This document shows, in pieces, positions 45,231 to 54,484 of a DNA stretch of 64,000 nt; the stretch's first letter is position 1; every line of letters begins with the position of its first letter. The stretch is taken from NCBI RefSeq assembly GCF_042956465.1, contig NZ_JBIBGL010000002.1, forward strand, positions 248,001 through 312,000. Reading direction: 5' to 3'. The stretch comes from Embleya sp042956465 (GTDB taxonomy: Bacteria; Actinomycetota; Actinomycetes; Streptomycetales; Streptomycetaceae). The notes under the pieces were generated by a model. The model made no database searches and was not told the DNA's origin. It saw nothing but the letters and a program-made list of their open reading frames with translations. Both the position numbers and the translations under genes were made by a program.

Positions 45231-46118
45231 GTGTCTCGGGAGATAGCGGTATTCGTCAACCCCACCGCGGGCCGTGGTCGCGGCCTGAAGGCGGCGTCGG
45301 TCGCCGCCGACCTGCTTCGCGAGCGGGGGCTGACACCGCATCAGGTGTCCGCCCCCGGTGCCGCGGAGGGGATCGCCCGACTGCGCGCGGTGGTGCGTCG
45401 TGGCGTGGATGCCGTGGTCGCGGTCGGCGGCGACGGCACGGTGGCGGCCGCGCTGCAGGCGGTGGCGGGCACGAGTACGCCGCTGGGCGTGGTGCCGATC
45501 GGCTCCGGGAACGACTTCGCGCGTGCTCTGGACCTGCCCGTGGGCGATGTGGCCGCCGCCGCGCGGGTGGTGGCCGACCTGCACGCCCGGCCGGTGGACC
45601 TGGGCCGGGCGGGCGAGCGCTGGTTCGGGACCATACTGTGTACCGGCTTCGATTCGCGGGTCAACGAGCGCGCCAACCGGATGACCTGGGCGCGCGGGCG
45701 GACCCGCTACAACGCCGCTTTGCTGGGCGAGCTGAGCGCGCTGAAGCCGATCGCCTACGAGCTGGAGCTGGACGGCAAACCCTTCGAGGTCGAGGCCACC
45801 CTGATTGCGGTGGGCAACGGCCGCTCCTATGGCGGCGGCATGCGGATGTGTCCCGACGCCGACCTCGCCGACGGCCTGTTCGACGTCACCGTGGTGGCCG
45901 GATGCGGGCGGGCCGAGTTGTTGCGGGTGTTCCCCAAGGTCTACAGCGGGAAGCACGTGAGCCACCCGCTGGTCACCGTGCACCGCGCCGCGAGCGTGTC
46001 GCTGAGTGCGCGCGGGCTCAGCGGGTGGGCCGACGGCGAGCGGCTGGGCGCGTTGCCGCTGACTGCGGACTGCATACCGGACGCGGTCCGGGTACTGACT
46101 CCCGCGGCGCGCGACTGA
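45231..46118 (+). CDS. Diacylglycerol/lipid kinase family protein
   Basis: A 295-residue kinase of the DAGK/sphingosine kinase-like fold. Motifs are IAVFVNPTAGRGRG, the ATP loop VVAVGGDGTVAAAL and GVVPIGSGNDFARAL. It would phosphorylate a membrane lipid; in actinomycetes the family includes phosphatidylinositol-mannoside pathway and diacylglycerol kinases. GTG 45231 follows TAATCT (45217-45222) by 8 bases, so it is probably leaderless. Confidence 0.9.
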   Translation: MSREIAVFVNPTAGRGRGLKAASVAADLLRERGLTPHQVSAPGAAEGIARLRAVVRRGVDAVVAVGGDGTVAAALQAVAGTSTPLGVVPIGSGNDFARALDLPVGDVAAAARVVADLHARPVDLGRAGERWFGTILCTGFDSRVNERANRMTWARGRTRYNAALLGELSALKPIAYELELDGKPFEVEATLIAVGNGRSYGGGMRMCPDADLADGLFDVTVVAGCGRAELLRVFPKVYSGKHVSHPLVTVHRAASVSLSARGLSGWADGERLGALPLTADCIPDAVRVLTPAARD

Positions 46119-46223
46119 GCCGGGGGCCGCGCCCGGGCGGCATCGCGCGATCGGGCGGCGTCCCCTGATCGAGCCGCCGTCGTGATGGAGCCGCATGTCA
46201 TGATCGAAAAAAGGTGATCACAG

Positions 46224-46246
46224 CCGTCGGTCCCGGCCGGTAGTCT
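46224..46246 (+). promoter_or_regulatory. PafBC-type promoter candidate of helY
   Basis: CCGTCG, 11 bases (GTC + 8), TAGTCT. Compared with tTGTCRgtg-N8-TAnnnT it keeps GTCG, two bases of the gtg, the exact spacing and a full -10; the first two T are C. The -10 lies 10 bases before the helY ATG. Confidence 0.5.
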
Positions 46247-46256
46247 GCTTGACGAG

Positions 46257-49028
46257 ATGCCTCTCGATCCTTCACGCGGCACGGACCGCGACACCCAGAT
46301 GTCCCCCGCCGAGCGCTACGCGGCCTCGCGCCGCCAGGCCGCCGACGAACGGACGAGTCTGCACGCGTTCCGCGAGCAGTACCCCTTCGGCCTAGACCCC
46401 TTCCAGGTCGAGGCGTGCCGCGCGTTGGAAAGCGGCAAGGGGGTCCTGGTCGCGGCGCCGACCGGTTCGGGCAAGACCGTGGTGGGCGAGTTCGCCGTGC
46501 ACCTCGCGCTCGAACAGGGCCGCAAGTGCTTCTACACGACGCCCATCAAGGCGCTGTCGAACCAGAAGTTCGCCGACTTCCAGAAGCTCTACGGCGCGGC
46601 GAACGTGGGCCTGCTCACCGGGGACAACTCGGTCAACAGCGACGCCCCGGTGATCGTGATGACCACCGAGGTGCTGCGGAACATGCTCTACGCGTCCTCG
46701 AACGCGTTGAACGGCCTGGGCTACGTGGTGATGGACGAGGTGCACTACCTCTCCGACCGCTTCCGCGGCGCGGTGTGGGAAGAGGTGATCATCCACCTCT
46801 CCGAATCGGTCACCCTGGTCTCGCTCTCGGCGACCGTCAGCAACGCCGAGGAGTTCGGCGACTGGCTGGGCACCGTGCGCGGCGACACCGCCGTCGTGGT
46901 CTCCGAGCACCGCCCGGTGCCGCTGTGGCAGCACGTGATCGCGGGCAACCGCACCTACGACCTGTTCACCGACGAGAACCGCACCGAGGTCAACCCCGAG
47001 CTGATCCGGCTGGGCCGGATGGAGAGCGAGCGGGCGGGCCGACCGCAGGACCGTTACCGGCGCAACCGCGGTCAGGAGACCCGGCCGGTGCGCAGCCGGA
47101 TCTGGACGCCCAGCCGGGCCGACGTGATCGACCGGCTCGACGCCGAGGGCCTGCTGCCCGCGATCACCTTCATCTTCAGCCGCAAGGGCTGCGAGGCGGC
47201 GGTCCAGCAGTGCCTGCACGCGGGCCTGCGGCTCAACGGCGAGGCGGAGCGGGCCGAGGTGCGCGCGATCGTGGAGGCGCGCACCACCGGGATCCCGGAC
47301 GAGGACCGGCACGTGCTGGGCTACCACTCGTGGCTGGAGGCGCTCCAGCGCGGGATCGCGGCGCACCACGCGGGCATGTTGCCGACCTTCAAGGAGGTCG
47401 TCGAGGAGCTGTTCGTCAAGGGCCTGGTCAAGGCGGTGTTCGCGACCGAGACGCTGGCGCTGGGGATCAACATGCCCGCCCGCTCGGTGGTGTTGGAGAA
47501 GCTGGTCAAGTGGAACGGCGAGACGCACGCCGACCTGACCGCCGGCGAGTACACCCAGCTCACCGGGCGCGCCGGGCGCCGCGGCATCGACGTGGAGGGC
47601 CACGCGGTGGTGCTGTGGCACCAGGGCTTCGACGCCGGCCACCTGGCCGGCCTCGCGGGTACCCGCACCTATCCGCTGCGCTCGTCCTTCAAGCCGTCCT
47701 ACAACATGGCGGTCAACCTGGTCGGCCAGGTCGGCCGGCACCGCTCGCGCGAGCTCCTGGAGACCTCGTTCGCGCAGTTCCAGGCGGACCGCTCGGTGGT
47801 CGGGCTGACCCGTCAGGTGCAGCGCAACGAGGAGGGGCTGGCCGGCTACCACGAGGCGATGACCTGCCATCTGGGCGACTTCGCCGAGTACGGGCAACTG
47901 CGCCGTGCGCTCAAGGACCGCGAGACCGAGCTGGCCCGCGAGGGCGCCTCGCAGCGTCGGGCGCAGGCCGCGGCGTCCCTGGAGAAGCTCAGGCCGGGCG
48001 ACATCATCGTGGTGCCCACCGGCAAGTACGCGGGCCTCGCGGTGGTCCTGGACCCGGGCACCGACCAGGGTCCGGAGGGGCCGCGCCCATTCGTGCTCAC
48101 CTCGGACCGGCAGGCCCGCCGACTGGCCGGGATCGACTTCCCCGTGCCGGTCGCCGCGATCGACCGGCTGCGCATCCCGCGCTCGTTCAACGCGCGCAAT
48201 CCGCAGTCCCGCCGTGACCTGGCGTCCTCGCTGCGCAGCAAGGCCGGCCACGTGGACCAGCCGCGGGCCCGCAAGCAGCGTTCGCCGGCGGCCGACGACC
48301 CGGAGATCACCCGGCTGCGGCAGGCCATCCGGCAACACCCGTGCCACGGCTGCGACGAGCGCGAGGAACACGCGCGGTGGGCCGAGCGCTACTACCGGCT
48401 GCTGCGCGATACCCAGGTGATCGAGAATCGGATGAAGGGCCGCACGCACACCATCGCGCGCACCTTCGACCGGGTCTGCGCGATGCTCACCGACCTGGAC
48501 TACCTCGAGGGCGACACGGTCACCGAGGACGGGCGCCGACTCGCGCGGATCTATGCCGAGCTGGACCTGCTCACCGCCGAGTGCCTGCGCGAGGGCCTGT
48601 GGGAGGAGCTGACCCCGGCCGAGTTGGCCGCGTGCGCCTCCGCGCTGGTGTACGAGTCACGGCAGCCGGACGACGCGATGGCCCCCAAGTTGCCGGGCGG
48701 CGCGGCGCACGCCGCGCTGGCCGACATGGTGCGGCTGTGGGGTCACCTGGACGCGCTGGAGGGGCAGCACCACCTCGACTTCCTGCGCGAGCCGGACCTG
48801 GGCTTCGCCTGGACGGCGTACTCGTGGGCCTCGGGGCTGAGCCTGGACGCGGTGCTCGGCGAAGCGGACCTGCCGGCCGGTGACTTCGTCCGTTGGATCA
48901 AGCAACTCGTCGACGTGCTGGGCCAGATCGCCGCCGCGGCCCCCGACGACAGCAAGGTCGGCGGGACCGCGCGCAAGGCGGTCGAGGGGCTGCGCCGAGG
49001 CGTGGTCGCGTACTCGTCGGTGGGCTGA
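46257..49028 (+). CDS. helY: Ski2/Mtr4-like DEVH-box helicase HelY
   Basis: A 923-residue superfamily 2 helicase. RecA-like domain 1 has Walker A APTGSGKT (67-74), TTPIKALSNQKF and the DEVH box MDEVHYLSDRF; domain 2 has GIAAHHAGMLP, FATETLALGINMPARSV and QLTGRAGRRGID. The C-terminal half matches the Mtr4/Ski2 rRNA-processing clamp and stalk regions. It resembles mycobacterial HelY, which also lies next to tatC. It probably remodels RNA. ATG 46257 is 10 bases after a TAGTCT box. Confidence 0.93.
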   Translation: MPLDPSRGTDRDTQMSPAERYAASRRQAADERTSLHAFREQYPFGLDPFQVEACRALESGKGVLVAAPTGSGKTVVGEFAVHLALEQGRKCFYTTPIKALSNQKFADFQKLYGAANVGLLTGDNSVNSDAPVIVMTTEVLRNMLYASSNALNGLGYVVMDEVHYLSDRFRGAVWEEVIIHLSESVTLVSLSATVSNAEEFGDWLGTVRGDTAVVVSEHRPVPLWQHVIAGNRTYDLFTDENRTEVNPELIRLGRMESERAGRPQDRYRRNRGQETRPVRSRIWTPSRADVIDRLDAEGLLPAITFIFSRKGCEAAVQQCLHAGLRLNGEAERAEVRAIVEARTTGIPDEDRHVLGYHSWLEALQRGIAAHHAGMLPTFKEVVEELFVKGLVKAVFATETLALGINMPARSVVLEKLVKWNGETHADLTAGEYTQLTGRAGRRGIDVEGHAVVLWHQGFDAGHLAGLAGTRTYPLRSSFKPSYNMAVNLVGQVGRHRSRELLETSFAQFQADRSVVGLTRQVQRNEEGLAGYHEAMTCHLGDFAEYGQLRRALKDRETELAREGASQRRAQAAASLEKLRPGDIIVVPTGKYAGLAVVLDPGTDQGPEGPRPFVLTSDRQARRLAGIDFPVPVAAIDRLRIPRSFNARNPQSRRDLASSLRSKAGHVDQPRARKQRSPAADDPEITRLRQAIRQHPCHGCDEREEHARWAERYYRLLRDTQVIENRMKGRTHTIARTFDRVCAMLTDLDYLEGDTVTEDGRRLARIYAELDLLTAECLREGLWEELTPAELAACASALVYESRQPDDAMAPKLPGGAAHAALADMVRLWGHLDALEGQHHLDFLREPDLGFAWTAYSWASGLSLDAVLGEADLPAGDFVRWIKQLVDVLGQIAAAAPDDSKVGGTARKAVEGLRRGVVAYSSVG

Positions 49029-49182
49029 GCAAACGACCGCGCGGCACCTTCGGTGACCGGTGCGGGGCCGGTCGCGGTGCCGCGCGCCGGATTTTGCCGA
49101 TCCGCCCACGGGGCGGACGGCGCCGGGCAACCGTCGCGTACGGTGCTGGGCGGACGTGTTCACCAGCGCTGGAGGTCGTGCC

Positions 49183-50607
49183 GTGCGGATCGACGAGTAT
49201 CAGTCCTATGACGCCACCGGGCTCGCGGGCCTGATCGCCCGCGGCGAGGTGACCGCGGACGAGGTGCTCGACGTCACCTTCGAGGCGATCAAGGAGCGCG
49301 AACCGGCCCTGGGCGCGGTGGTCGCGTTGTGCGAGGAGCAGGCCCGGGCCGCGGTCGCCGGGTTGCTGCCGGGCGTGCTGGCGGGCGTGCCGTATCTGAT
49401 CAAGGACCTCGAATGCGACGTGGCCGGGATGACCACGAGCAACGGGTCGCGGTTGTTCGCGGGTTCGGTCGCCGCGCGCGACAGCACGCTGGTGACCCGG
49501 TTGCGGGCGGCCGGTGTGCTGATCGTGGGCAAGACCAACACCCCCGAGTTCGGGCTCGGTACGAGCACCGAGTCCGGCCTGTTCGGGCCCGCGCACAACC
49601 CGTGGCATCTCGACCGCAGCGCGGGCGGCTCCAGCGGCGGGTCGGCGGCGGCGGTCGCGGCGGGCATGGTGCCGGTCGCGCACGCCACCGACGGTGGCGG
49701 TTCGATCCGGATCCCGGCCGCGTGTTGTGGGGTGTTCGGGCTCAAGCCGAGTCGCGGCCGGGTCACTCCCGGCCCGGAGCACGGCGAGTCGTGGGGCGGT
49801 CTGGCGGTCGCGCACGCGGTCACCCGCACGGTGCGCGACAGCGCGACGCTGCTCGACGTCACCGGCACCCCGGAGCCGGGCGACCCGTATCACGCGCCGC
49901 CGCCGGTGGGCCCGTACGCCGCCGAGGTGGGCGCGGATCCCGGGCGGCTGCGGATCGGGCTGATCCTGACGCCGGTGGACGCGGACGTGCTGGTGGACCC
50001 CGAGTGCGTGCGGGTCGCCGAGGAGGCCGCCGCGCTGTGTGTCGCACTGGGGCACGACGTGGAGCCGGTGACCTGGCCGGACACGCTGACCCGGCCGGGC
50101 GAGGTGATCGCGCCGATCAGCGCCGCGCACATGGCGCGCATGGTGGATCTGCGCCTGGCCGAGCTGGGGCGCGAGCTTCAGGCGGACGATCTGGACGGGG
50201 CCACCCGGCTGATCGTGGACAAGGGCCGCGGTTTGTCGCTGGCCCGCTACCTGGCCGCGGTCGACAAGATGCATGCGATCGGGCGGGCGGTGACCCGGCT
50301 GACCGGGCGCTTCGACGTGCTGCTGACCCCGACGATGGCGGTGGTGCCGCCGCCGCTGGGCGAGTTGGACCCCAATCGCGATCCGCGGGCCGCGCTGAGC
50401 GGTATGCGTGGGATGGCCGCGTTCACGAGCCTGTTCAACGTGACCGGGCAGCCGGCCATGTCGGTGCCGCTGGGGCACACCTCGGACGGGCTGCCGCTGG
50501 GCGTGCAGTTCGCCGGCCGTTACGGCGACGAGAGCACGCTGTTCCGCCTCGCCGGACAACTGGAGGCGGCGGCCCCGTGGGCGGGCACCGCGGGCGCGGT
50601 GAACTAG
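49183..50607 (+). CDS. Amidase (amidase signature family)
   Basis: A 474-residue amide hydrolase with the Ser-cisSer-Lys triad: Lys74 (YLIKDLE), Ser150 in GGSSGGSAAAV and the nucleophile Ser174 in DGGGSIRIPAACCG. No signal peptide. Substrate unknown; GatA-type glutamine amidotransferase use is unlikely as gatBC are absent nearby. GTG 49183 has GGAGG 7 bases upstream. Confidence 0.9.
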   Translation: MRIDEYQSYDATGLAGLIARGEVTADEVLDVTFEAIKEREPALGAVVALCEEQARAAVAGLLPGVLAGVPYLIKDLECDVAGMTTSNGSRLFAGSVAARDSTLVTRLRAAGVLIVGKTNTPEFGLGTSTESGLFGPAHNPWHLDRSAGGSSGGSAAAVAAGMVPVAHATDGGGSIRIPAACCGVFGLKPSRGRVTPGPEHGESWGGLAVAHAVTRTVRDSATLLDVTGTPEPGDPYHAPPPVGPYAAEVGADPGRLRIGLILTPVDADVLVDPECVRVAEEAAALCVALGHDVEPVTWPDTLTRPGEVIAPISAAHMARMVDLRLAELGRELQADDLDGATRLIVDKGRGLSLARYLAAVDKMHAIGRAVTRLTGRFDVLLTPTMAVVPPPLGELDPNRDPRAALSGMRGMAAFTSLFNVTGQPAMSVPLGHTSDGLPLGVQFAGRYGDESTLFRLAGQLEAAAPWAGTAGAVN

Positions 50608-50622
50608 ACCGGGTTTCGGGGG

Positions 50623-52380
50623 TCAGCGCCGGCACAGCGTGTAGTGCGAGCCGTTCTTGCCCCGGACCTCGGTGCACTCGGCGGTGGAGCCGGGCCGCAT
50701 CAGGGGTGCGGCCAGTGCGCTGGGCACGGTGATGGTCGGGTTCTCGCACCATTTGCCGGCGCCGTTGTCGCATTTGAAGCCGACCTTGCCGTCGTCGGCG
50801 CGGAACTCCTTGTTGTCGGCCACCAGGGTCGGACCCGACCGGGTCGGCTTGGCCCTGGTCGGGGCGGGCCGGGTCGGCGGGTACTTGGTGGGCGTGGGTC
50901 GGGGCGGCGGCGGGGTCGCGGCCGGCTCGGCGGAGGGTTCGGCGGCCGGCTCGACCTCCGGCTTGGGCGGCGAGGGTTGCGGGGGAGGCGTCCGGGCGAT
51001 GGACGGTGCGGGCAGGGGGGCGGGCGCGGAGGCCGCCGCCGGCGGAGCGGGGTGCTTCGGCTTGGGCTTGTCGGTGTCCACGAGGGCGAAGGCGGCCACC
51101 GCCACGGCCACCACCACGCCGCCCGCGATCAGCGACGAGCGGCCGGCGGTCCGGCCGGCCTGGCTCGCGCCCTTGGCCGCGGCCGTGCCCACGCCCGCGC
51201 CGGCTGCCGCGCTCCCGGCCGCGCCCGCGGCCACGCCGCTTGCGACGCCGCCCGCGCCGGAGGCGCCCACGGCCAGGCCCATGCCGCCGGCCACGGCCGT
51301 GGCCGCCGCGGCGGTGCCCGCGGCCACGGCGGTGCCGCTGAGGAAGATCGGCGCGGTGATGCCGATCAGTGCCAGCGCGATCGGCCCGTACCGGTCGCGG
51401 ACGTCGACCATCTCCGCGTAGGTCTCGTTGCACCGGCTGCACTTCTTCAGGTGCGCGTCGATGCTTTCCCGGCGCTTCTGGGAGTCCATCCGGTTGCGGA
51501 TGTGCCGGCCGTAGTGCCGGGTGAACTTCTTGCAGTTCTCGTCCCTGACGCCGCCGGTGGCGAACGCCACGAAGTAGTTGTCACGCAGTTCCTGGCGGGC
51601 CCGCTCGAGGATCTTGCGCACGTTGTCCGGGTTTTCGCCGACCAGCGGGGCGACCTGGACGGCCTGCTCGCCCTCGATGTCCACGTGCCACAGCACCATT
51701 CGGGACCGCTCGGGCAGGTCCTGGAACGCCTGGAGCGCGAGCCGGGCGTCGTCGGCCTTCACCATCCGGTCCTGGTTCTCCCAGGCGGACTCGAAGACGG
51801 TGAAGTCCTCGGTGAGCCATTCGCGGCGGTTGCTCCTGGTCCAGTCGCCGGCGACGTGGCGCACGGTGGTGAGCAGGTAGGCCCGGAACGCCTCCGTCGG
51901 CCCCTGGCCCGAGCGCAACGCCTGGAGCGTGCGGGCGAACGCCTCGGCGCACAGGTCGTCGGCGGCCTCGGGGGTGCGGGTGCAGGTGCGGGCGAAGCGG
52001 CGGACCGAGCCGACGTGGCGCTGATAGAGCAGGCCGTAGGCGTCGCCGTCGCCGGCGCGCACCAGGTCGGCCAGTTCGCCGTCCGGGGGGCCCTCGGGGG
52101 TGGGCGCCCGGCCGGTGTCGGCGTCCGGTGCCGGGTCGGGGTGCAGGCCGCCCCGGCCGGTCGCGAAGGGGTGGGGCGCTGCGGCGTCGGCCGGCCGGGG
52201 CTGGGCCGGTTCGGCTGCGGTCGGCTCGGGCCGGAACTCGCCGTCGTACACCCGAGGGTGATGCACGCCGCGCTGACCGGGGACGAACGGGGGACGTGCG
52301 CCCGAGCCGGTCGCCTCGGCGGCGGCGCCGTTCCCGTCGCCGCTGGGGTCGGGGGTCGCCGCGTCGTCCTCGCGTGCCAC
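50623..52380 (-). CDS. ECF-type sigma factor fused to anti-sigma-like and membrane region
   Basis: A 585-residue multidomain regulator. After a 100-residue disordered N-terminus come sigma region 2 (about 104-180, LLYQRHVGSVRRFARTCTRTPEAADDLCAEAFARTL) and region 4 (about 212-272, LPERSRMVLWHVDIEG). Next is a zinc anti-sigma motif His310-x3-Cys314-x2-Cys317 (with Cys283 as possible fourth ligand). Then come hydrophobic segments (about 331-360 and a definite helix at about 406-425), a Pro-rich stalk and a small four-Cys domain presumably outside. The sigma factor seems tethered to the membrane by its own inhibitor. It resembles actinobacterial ECF groups with long C-terminal extensions. GTG 52380 has AAGGGGG. 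Confidence 0.85.
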   Translation of the reverse strand: MAREDDAATPDPSGDGNGAAAEATGSGARPPFVPGQRGVHHPRVYDGEFRPEPTAAEPAQPRPADAAAPHPFATGRGGLHPDPAPDADTGRAPTPEGPPDGELADLVRAGDGDAYGLLYQRHVGSVRRFARTCTRTPEAADDLCAEAFARTLQALRSGQGPTEAFRAYLLTTVRHVAGDWTRSNRREWLTEDFTVFESAWENQDRMVKADDARLALQAFQDLPERSRMVLWHVDIEGEQAVQVAPLVGENPDNVRKILERARQELRDNYFVAFATGGVRDENCKKFTRHYGRHIRNRMDSQKRRESIDAHLKKCSRCNETYAEMVDVRDRYGPIALALIGITAPIFLSGTAVAAGTAAAATAVAGGMGLAVGASGAGGVASGVAAGAAGSAAAGAGVGTAAAKGASQAGRTAGRSSLIAGGVVVAVAVAAFALVDTDKPKPKHPAPPAAASAPAPLPAPSIARTPPPQPSPPKPEVEPAAEPSAEPAATPPPPRPTPTKYPPTRPAPTRAKPTRSGPTLVADNKEFRADDGKVGFKCDNGAGKWCENPTITVPSALAAPLMRPGSTAECTEVRGKNGSHYTLCRR

Positions 52381-52622
52381 CGTTTGCCCCCTTGTTCCCG
52401 TGCCGTACCCGATCGTCCGGACAGCATCGTGACCATCCGGACACGGTCTGTCCAGAAGCGGTGGGGCCCGGCAAGGCACCCGGAGTGCGCTCCGGCGCGG
52501 GTGGTGTGGCACGGGCGCGGGGGCAGAAGGCCCGCGCCCGTGCCGGTGGGTGGTGCGCAGCGGGTGTGACGCTGCGTCATTCGGGTGACGAACGTGCGTA
52601 CGTAGAGCCGGTTCATCGTGTG

Positions 52623-53351
52623 CTACCGGCCCGTCGTGCCCGGCGCGATGGTCAAACGCACGCTCGAACGCGGGATGCGCGGGGCGCCGCCGGGCACTCC
52701 GCCGGGGCCGTCCAGCGGGTCCACCGGTGCCCGGCACAGCCGGTCCAGGCGGTCCGGCAGCTCCGGGTCGTCGCCGTCGAGCAGGGCCATCAGTCGCCCG
52801 GGCGGCACCGCGTGGGCCTGGTCGCCGAGTGCGCGTTCCAGGTGTCGGGCGGTCAGCAGCAGGTGGCGCAGGTGGCCCCACAGCAGCGACTCGGGCACCT
52901 CCAGGCGCACCACCACGATCCGTACGTGCTCGCCGGCGGCGGCGCGCCGGGCCAGTCGTTGCTGGAGGAGTGCGGCGGAGGGGAGTTCGGTGATCGGGTC
53001 GGTGCCGGGCGGCAGGGTGCCGGGCGGGTTGGCCCGGGCGCGGGTGCTCAGGTAGGCCTGCACGAGCGGGCCGGGGGTGCCGTGGGCGAGGCCGCACAGG
53101 AACAGTGCGTCCAGTTCGGCCAGCGCCACCTCCAGCGGGATCTCGGCGGCGGCCCGGTCGCGGGCCAGGGCCAGGCACGCGGAGTGCAGGTGGTCGCCGT
53201 GGACGAAGGCGTCCAGGCATTGCTCGACGGCGTCGCTGTGCCAGGCGACCCGGGCCGGCCACCCGGCCCGCAGGGTCACCCGTTGCCACTCGCCGCGGAG
53301 CCGATCGCGGTCGGGTTGGGCTGTAATCGTGGAGTCACACTCGGTACGCAT
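52623..53351 (-). CDS. Hypothetical protein with degenerate GGDEF-like domain
   Basis: A 242-residue protein. Residues 1-110 are alpha-helical with no family I know. Residues about 116-210 begin TDPITELPSAALLQQRLARR, which parallels the DxLTGLPNRxxLxxRL start of GGDEF domains, and continue with a beta strand VRIVVVRLEVPE. The GG[DE]EF signature and Mg ligands are missing, so it cannot be an active diguanylate cyclase and at most binds a ligand or partner. A consensus CRP-type site lies 56 bp upstream. The GGDEF relation is my inference. Confidence 0.6.
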   Translation of the reverse strand: MRTECDSTITAQPDRDRLRGEWQRVTLRAGWPARVAWHSDAVEQCLDAFVHGDHLHSACLALARDRAAAEIPLEVALAELDALFLCGLAHGTPGPLVQAYLSTRARANPPGTLPPGTDPITELPSAALLQQRLARRAAAGEHVRIVVVRLEVPESLLWGHLRHLLLTARHLERALGDQAHAVPPGRLMALLDGDDPELPDRLDRLCRAPVDPLDGPGGVPGGAPRIPRSSVRLTIAPGTTGR

Positions 53352-53406
53352 GCCTGGGGAGACATGCCTTCACTGCGAACGTGACAGATTCGCTGGAACT
53401 TTCCGG

Positions 53407-53422
53407 TGTGACCTGGGTCACA
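53407..53422. promoter_or_regulatory. CRP-type site TGTGACCTGGGTCACA
   Basis: An exact TGTGA-N6-TCACA palindrome (arms TGTGACC / GGTCACA), which also fits the GTG-N8-CAC core of Streptomyces Crp sites. It lies 56 bp upstream of the ATG of the degenerate GGDEF gene and after the end of the exonuclease gene. Confidence 0.65.
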
Positions 53423-53502
53423 TTGCCGCTCGTGCGCCCGGCGCGTTCGGGAGCGACCCTTTCGAGTGGCCGGCCGCCGTCCTCAGGTGGAGATTCCGGG
53501 CA

Positions 53503-54432
53503 TCACCGACGGGGGGCGAGCACCTCGAGCAACCGGTGTACCGGACCGCTCAGGCCCCACTGCCGGCGCAGCGCGTCGAGCGCGACCGGGTCGGCCGGCT
53601 CGGTGGGCAGCGGCCGATCCCAGGCGGCCGGCGGCGGCAGCGGCACGTCCCGCACCACCCGCACCACGCCCGGGGCCACGTCCAGGTAGTCGCCCGCCTC
53701 CAGGATCCGGGCCCGCCGCGCCGGGGTCAGCCTGGCCGCCGGGTCGGCCGCGGCCGCGCGCACGCCCGCCAGGTCGCCGTACTCGCCGATCAACTGCGCC
53801 GCGGTCTTGTCCCCGATGCCCTTGACCCCGGGCAGCCCGTCGCTGGCGTCGCCGCGCAGCGTGGCGAAGTCCGCGTAGGCCGAGGCGGGTACGCCGTAGC
53901 GGGCGAGCACGGCGGCCTCGTCGATCACCTCGTGCGCGGCCACCCCCTTGACGGTGTAGAGCACCCGGATCGCGCGTGCGTCGTCGACGAGTTGGAACAG
54001 GTCCCGGTCGCCGGTGACGATGTCCACCGCGATGCCCGCCCGTTCGGCCAGCGTGCCGATCACGTCGTCCGCCTCGAAGCCCGGCACGCCCACGCGCGGG
54101 ATGCCCAGCGCGTCCAACACCTGTTCGATCACCGGCACCTGGGGGGCGAGCGTGTCCGGGATCTCCTCCTCGTCCGGCCCGGCCTCCTCGGCGACCCGGT
54201 GCGCCTTGTAGGAGGGAATCGCGTCGACCCGGAACTGTGGTCGCCAGTCCGCGTCCATGCATGCCACCAGTCGGGTGGGCCGGCGGTCCTCGACCAGGCG
54301 TGTGATGAAGTCGACCAGGCCGCGCACGGCGTTGACCGGTGTGCCGTCGGGAGCCTTGACCGATTCCGGGACGCCGAAGTAGGCGCGGAAGTACAGGGAC
54401 GCGGTGTCGAGGAGCATCAGGCGTTCAGTCAC
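53503..54432 (-). CDS. 5'-3' exonuclease (PolA N-terminal/FEN-like)
   Basis: A 309-residue stand-alone flap/5' nuclease. Metal ligands are in LMLLDTASLYFRAYFG, ACMDADWR, VPGFEADDVIGTLA and VTGDRDLFQL; the helix-hairpin-helix DNA-binding motif is GLPGVKGIGDKTAAQL. It removes flaps or RNA primers and is separate from DNA polymerase I. GTG 54432 is used; ATG 54444 would add four residues. Confidence 0.92.
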   Translation of the reverse strand: MTERLMLLDTASLYFRAYFGVPESVKAPDGTPVNAVRGLVDFITRLVEDRRPTRLVACMDADWRPQFRVDAIPSYKAHRVAEEAGPDEEEIPDTLAPQVPVIEQVLDALGIPRVGVPGFEADDVIGTLAERAGIAVDIVTGDRDLFQLVDDARAIRVLYTVKGVAAHEVIDEAAVLARYGVPASAYADFATLRGDASDGLPGVKGIGDKTAAQLIGEYGDLAGVRAAAADPAARLTPARRARILEAGDYLDVAPGVVRVVRDVPLPPPAAWDRPLPTEPADPVALDALRRQWGLSGPVHRLLEVLAPRR

Positions 54433-54484
54433 CCGCCCGATCATGCCGCACCGGACCGACGCCGGCCCGCGCGCGGGACCGTGC

